Shown: positions 61,270-64,000 of the stretch, piece by piece | Layout: every line of letters begins with the position of its first letter | Numbering within the stretch: the first letter of the stretch is position 1 | Source of the DNA: Longitalea luteola | GTDB lineage: Bacteria > Bacteroidota > Bacteroidia > Chitinophagales > Chitinophagaceae | DNA: 64,000 nucleotides | Reading direction: 5' to 3' | Assembly (NCBI RefSeq): GCF_017356035.1 | Contig: NZ_JAFIQX010000003.1 | Location: 496,001-560,000, forward strand | Notes under the pieces: generated by a model | Seen by the model: the letters and a program-made list of their open reading frames with translations, nothing else | Told to the model about the DNA's origin: nothing | Database searches by the model: none | Made by a program: the position numbers and the translations under genes

Positions 61270-61959
61270 TTATGCTGAGCCGGCATATTCCTGCAGTTTA
61301 CCGGCATTCATAATGCAAATATTTTTACCAGACAAAGCAATGCTGCCTTCCATTACCAATTCAGTCATTATCCTGAATACTGTTTCATAAGTAGTACCTG
61401 TATAAGATGCCAGGTCCTGCCGGCTAATGGTAATATCAATAAATCCATCCGGTGTTGTTCCAAATTTGGCCTGCATCGACAGCAGGGCCTGGGCTATTCT
61501 TCCTTTAACAGGCATATGGGCCAGGTTGCGCATCTTTTTCTCTGATTCCTTCAGTTCCCCGGCAAAGAACATCATCAACTCGTACAGGAACTGGTAATTC
61601 ACCTTAAGGGTCGATTGGAAAAAGCCGAGGTCAATGAAACAAACTTCTGAAGGCTCCAGGGCCGTGGCTGATACCGGGTATAAAGTATCATTACCCAGGC
61701 CGCGATGGCCGAGAATAGCCCCGCTCTTGGCCAGCCGTACGATCATCTCCTTGTCATCGGTCCATTTTTTATGCACCTTGAAGGTTCCTTTATATATAAA
61801 ATAGATCCCGGTAACCTCGCTGCCTTCCGTGAACAGCAGTTCGCCTTTGTTCACATGAAAACTTTGGCGATGCGCATCAATGGCCGGAAGCCAGTCCTTC
61901 GAGCACAGGCGGCAAAGAAAGCAGCTCCTAAGATCACAACCATGTTTATTCTTTTTCAC
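61270..61959 (-). CDS. Crp/Fnr-family regulator with N-terminal cysteine cluster
   Basis: The 229-residue protein has a cNMP-binding domain (FHVNKGELLFTEGSEVTGIYFIYKG, in part) and a C-terminal winged HTH with ISRQDLASYTGTTYETVFRIM. Four cysteines, Cys8, Cys13, Cys16 and Cys19, precede the sensor, in a spacing suited to an FNR-like iron-sulfur cluster or metal site. It is divergent from nirB and upstream of cobA. It likely senses oxygen, nitric oxide or redox state and controls nitrite reduction (inference). Confidence 0.92.
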   Translation of the reverse strand: MKKNKHGCDLRSCFLCRLCSKDWLPAIDAHRQSFHVNKGELLFTEGSEVTGIYFIYKGTFKVHKKWTDDKEMIVRLAKSGAILGHRGLGNDTLYPVSATALEPSEVCFIDLGFFQSTLKVNYQFLYELMMFFAGELKESEKKMRNLAHMPVKGRIAQALLSMQAKFGTTPDGFIDITISRQDLASYTGTTYETVFRIMTELVMEGSIALSGKNICIMNAGKLQEYAGSA

Positions 61960-62289
61960 AGATAAAAGTTATATGTAAAATAATCTAATATTATTTGTTC
62001 AACCCGGTTTATCCTGCAAAACCGCATTAGCTGGCATTATAAAACTGAGCCTTCGTTTCAAGTCACAAAATGGCGATAAAAATTCAGTAAATTATATATT
62101 GATGAAATAAATATATTAATCAAACTCGAATCCTGAGTAAAAATAATAACAAAAAGGCCTTATTTTTATTACACAGATCACAAAACGACGGTAAATTTTT
62201 TAGCGAATTGCCATTTTAGTATTACATGTGATTTTATTTAATGTTTAACGATTGCTGCGGAAAATTAAATGACCTTAAATACGCAGATT
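61960..62289. promoter_or_regulatory. Divergent promoter region between the Crp/Fnr gene and nirB
   Basis: This 330-bp AT-rich region contains an imperfect direct repeat: TCACAAAATGGCGATAAA (62063-62080) and TCACAAAACGACGGTAAA (62178-62195), matching at 15 of 18 positions, 115 bp apart. Between them lies TTGAT-N15-ATCAA (62099-62123), an inverted repeat with a longer spacer than a standard FNR box. These are candidate binding sites for the divergent regulator. Confidence 0.45.
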
Positions 62290-64000
62290 ATGAAAATAGT
62301 AGTTATTGGCAATGGAATGGTTGGTTACAAGTTTTGTGAAAAACTAACAGCCAAAGCCCAACCCGGGCAATTTGAAATCGTTGTTTTTGGGGAAGAAACC
62401 CGCCCGGCTTATGATCGCGTGCATTTGAGCGAATATTTTGCCGGAAAAACGGCCGACGATCTTACTATGGCCGGCCTCGACTGGTATGCTGAAAAGAATA
62501 TCAGGCTCTACCTGGGAGATCCCATCTCTTATATTGACCGCGACAATAAAACCGTTCGTTCTCACCACGGCATAAATGAATCATACGACTATCTGATCCT
62601 GGCTACAGGCTCTGCCGCCTTTGTACCGCCCATTCCCGGCGTTGAAAAAGAAGGTGTATTTATTTACCGAACCATTGAAGACCTGGAATTGATGACCGCT
62701 TATGCTAAAAAAGCAAAAGTAGGTGCCGTCATCGGCGGCGGTCTGTTGGGTTTGGAAGCAGCCAAGGCAATGATCGATCTGGGTGTTACCAACACCCATG
62801 TAATTGAATTTGCGCCCCGCCTCATGCCCCGCCAGATCGATGAGGCCGGCTCCAATATATTAAAGACAAAGCTCGAATCGTTAGGACTTTCCATTCATAC
62901 GAGCAAGAATACTTCGGAAATACTCGGTGATCAGTTCATTACCGGCATGCAGTTCACCGACGATACCAAACTCGATGTAGATATGCTGGTGATCTCTGCC
63001 GGCATTAAACCCCGCGATGAGTTGGCAAAACTGGCCGGACTGGAAACAGGTCACCGCGGTGGTATTGTTGTGAATGATAAATTAGGAACAGCCGATCCTT
63101 TCATTTTCGCTATTGGCGAATGTGCCTTACATAATGGAATGATCTATGGATTGGTGGCACCCGGTTATGAAATGGCCGAAGTGGTGGCTACCAACTTAAT
63201 GGGCGGTGATAAATCCTTTACCGGCTTTGACATGAGCACAAAGCTGAAGCTGATAGGTGTTGATGTGGCCAGCTTTGGCGATCCGTTTGTGGCTGCTTCG
63301 GAAGGAAAGACCATTGTGTTGGAAGATTCCATGAAGGGAATATACAAACGCATTAACGTTTCACCCGACGGAAAGTATTTGTTAGGCGGTATTCTGATAG
63401 GCGATGCAGAAGCATACAATATGCTGCTGCAAACAACCAAGAACAAAGTGGTGCTGCCGCCCAATCCGGAAGATGTGATCCTGGGCGCGCGTGGCGGATC
63501 GGGTAATGAAGGTGGCGCCGGTGTGCTAAGTCTGCCCGATGATGCATTGATCTGCAGCTGCGAAAGCGTTTCCAAAGGCGACATTTGCGGCGCCGTATGC
63601 GATGGTAACGAAACCATGGACGCTATTAAAAAATGCACAAAGGCAGGTACTGGTTGCGGTGGTTGCGTTCCCATGGTAAAAGACCTGATCACGCATACCC
63701 TGAAATCTCAGGGAAAATATGTACGTAATGTTATCTGCGAACACTTTAACTACAGCCGTCAGGAATTGTACGACCTGGTTAAGGTGCATAAACTGATGAC
63801 CTTTGATGAAGTGTTGGATAAACTGGGCACCGGCGATGGCTGCGAACTGTGCAAACCGCCCGTAGCATCGATCCTGGCCAGCTTATGGAATGAAATGATC
63901 CTGGCCAAAGGTAATGATACCGCCCAGGATAGCAACGACCGCTTTTTGGCCAACATCCAGAAAGGTGGCACTTACTCAGTGGTGCCCCGTATTCCCGGTG
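62290..64000 (+). CDS. nirB: Nitrite reductase (NADH) large subunit, 5' part, runs off the window
   Basis: The frame starts at ATG 62290 (MKIVVIGNGMVGYKFCEKL) and is open to the window end, so about 570 N-terminal residues of a protein normally near 830 residues are visible. The FAD/NAD domain has VIGNGMVG (FAD), RPAYDRVHLSEYF, LATGSAAFVPPIPG and AVIGGGLLGLEAAKAM (NAD). A BFD-type [2Fe-2S] domain follows: Cys422 and Cys424 in ICSCESVSKGDI, then GTGCGGCVPMVK. A second BFD-like segment contains GDGCELCKP. The sirohaem and 4Fe-4S domain lies beyond the end. Reaction: six-electron reduction of nitrite to ammonia, with NADH as donor. It needs sirohaem from the cobA pathway. Confidence 0.96.
   Translation, partial: MKIVVIGNGMVGYKFCEKLTAKAQPGQFEIVVFGEETRPAYDRVHLSEYFAGKTADDLTMAGLDWYAEKNIRLYLGDPISYIDRDNKTVRSHHGINESYDYLILATGSAAFVPPIPGVEKEGVFIYRTIEDLELMTAYAKKAKVGAVIGGGLLGLEAAKAMIDLGVTNTHVIEFAPRLMPRQIDEAGSNILKTKLESLGLSIHTSKNTSEILGDQFITGMQFTDDTKLDVDMLVISAGIKPRDELAKLAGLETGHRGGIVVNDKLGTADPFIFAIGECALHNGMIYGLVAPGYEMAEVVATNLMGGDKSFTGFDMSTKLKLIGVDVASFGDPFVAASEGKTIVLEDSMKGIYKRINVSPDGKYLLGGILIGDAEAYNMLLQTTKNKVVLPPNPEDVILGARGGSGNEGGAGVLSLPDDALICSCESVSKGDICGAVCDGNETMDAIKKCTKAGTGCGGCVPMVKDLITHTLKSQGKYVRNVICEHFNYSRQELYDLVKVHKLMTFDEVLDKLGTGDGCELCKPPVASILASLWNEMILAKGNDTAQDSNDRFLANIQKGGTYSVVPRIPG

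Noticed and set aside
62099-62123. Standard FNR box in the nirB promoter
   Set aside because: The half-sites TTGAT and ATCAA are present but 15 bp apart, not 4; kept only as a weak inverted repeat.
1-64000. Insertion sequence, prophage or integrative element
   Set aside because: No transposase, integrase or phage gene is visible, and no direct-repeat-flanked insert was found.

Overview
The window reads as chromosomal DNA of a Bacteroidota bacterium, most likely a Chitinophagaceae-type soil or plant glycan degrader (Niastella/Chitinophaga-like; inference). The reasons are a SusC/SusD pair followed by glycoside hydrolases, an UpxY-type NusG paralogue heading an exopolysaccharide locus, a C-terminal type IX secretion sorting domain, a TANNTTTG-type promoter box and weak Shine-Dalgarno signals. 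I see no rRNA, tRNA, CRISPR array, insertion sequence or phage gene.

Region 1 (1-17.7 kb, + strand) is a polysaccharide utilization locus. It holds the end of a SusC transporter, SusD, a FAS1-like lipoprotein, then GH2, GH95, GH31, a PF05426/PL38-like lyase, GH29, GH88, a second GH29 and a secreted YhcH/YiaL-family protein. Three alpha-fucosidase-type enzymes plus a lyase/unsaturated-glucuronyl-hydrolase pair point to a fucosylated, uronic-acid-containing glycan (inference).

Region 2 (17.7-24.9 kb) holds an AraC regulator co-oriented with a secreted beta-helix protein, an alpha/beta hydrolase, a rhomboid protease, and a LacI-type regulator divergent from mannonate dehydratase (uxuA). UxuA gives a cytoplasmic route for uronates released by region 1.

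Region 3 (25.2-52.5 kb) is a large exopolysaccharide locus. A promoter-like site and a leader of about 340 nt precede the UpxY-type antiterminator. Next come UDP-HexNAc dehydrogenase and epimerase, Wza-like and Wzc-like export proteins, an ABC flippase/exporter, two GT2 and four GT4 glycosyltransferases, a Wzy/EpsG-like polymerase, a NodB-like deacetylase and a reverse-strand GNAT acetyltransferase. The distal part has a PglC-type phosphoglycosyl transferase, two DegT-type aminotransferases, a PglD-type acetyltransferase and a PglF/WbpM-type 4,6-dehydratase. Together these resemble the UDP-diacetylbacillosamine pathway. Two tandem NodB deacetylases and a strong terminator close the locus.

Region 4 (52.9-64 kb) begins with a 1266-residue surface protein (twin-arginine-like N-terminus, G8, beta-helix, PA14, four PKD-like repeats, T9SS tail). 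Then come a reverse-strand group of small membrane/stress-type genes with an SDR, a 720-bp non-coding stretch with three hairpins and five GGACAAGG copies, an orphan acetyltransferase, and a nitrite-assimilation group: cobA, a Cys-rich Crp/Fnr regulator, and divergent nirB, which runs off the window.

A theme across regions 1-3 is intergenic arrays with a strict 7-bp (or 14-bp) period but different unit sequences at each site.
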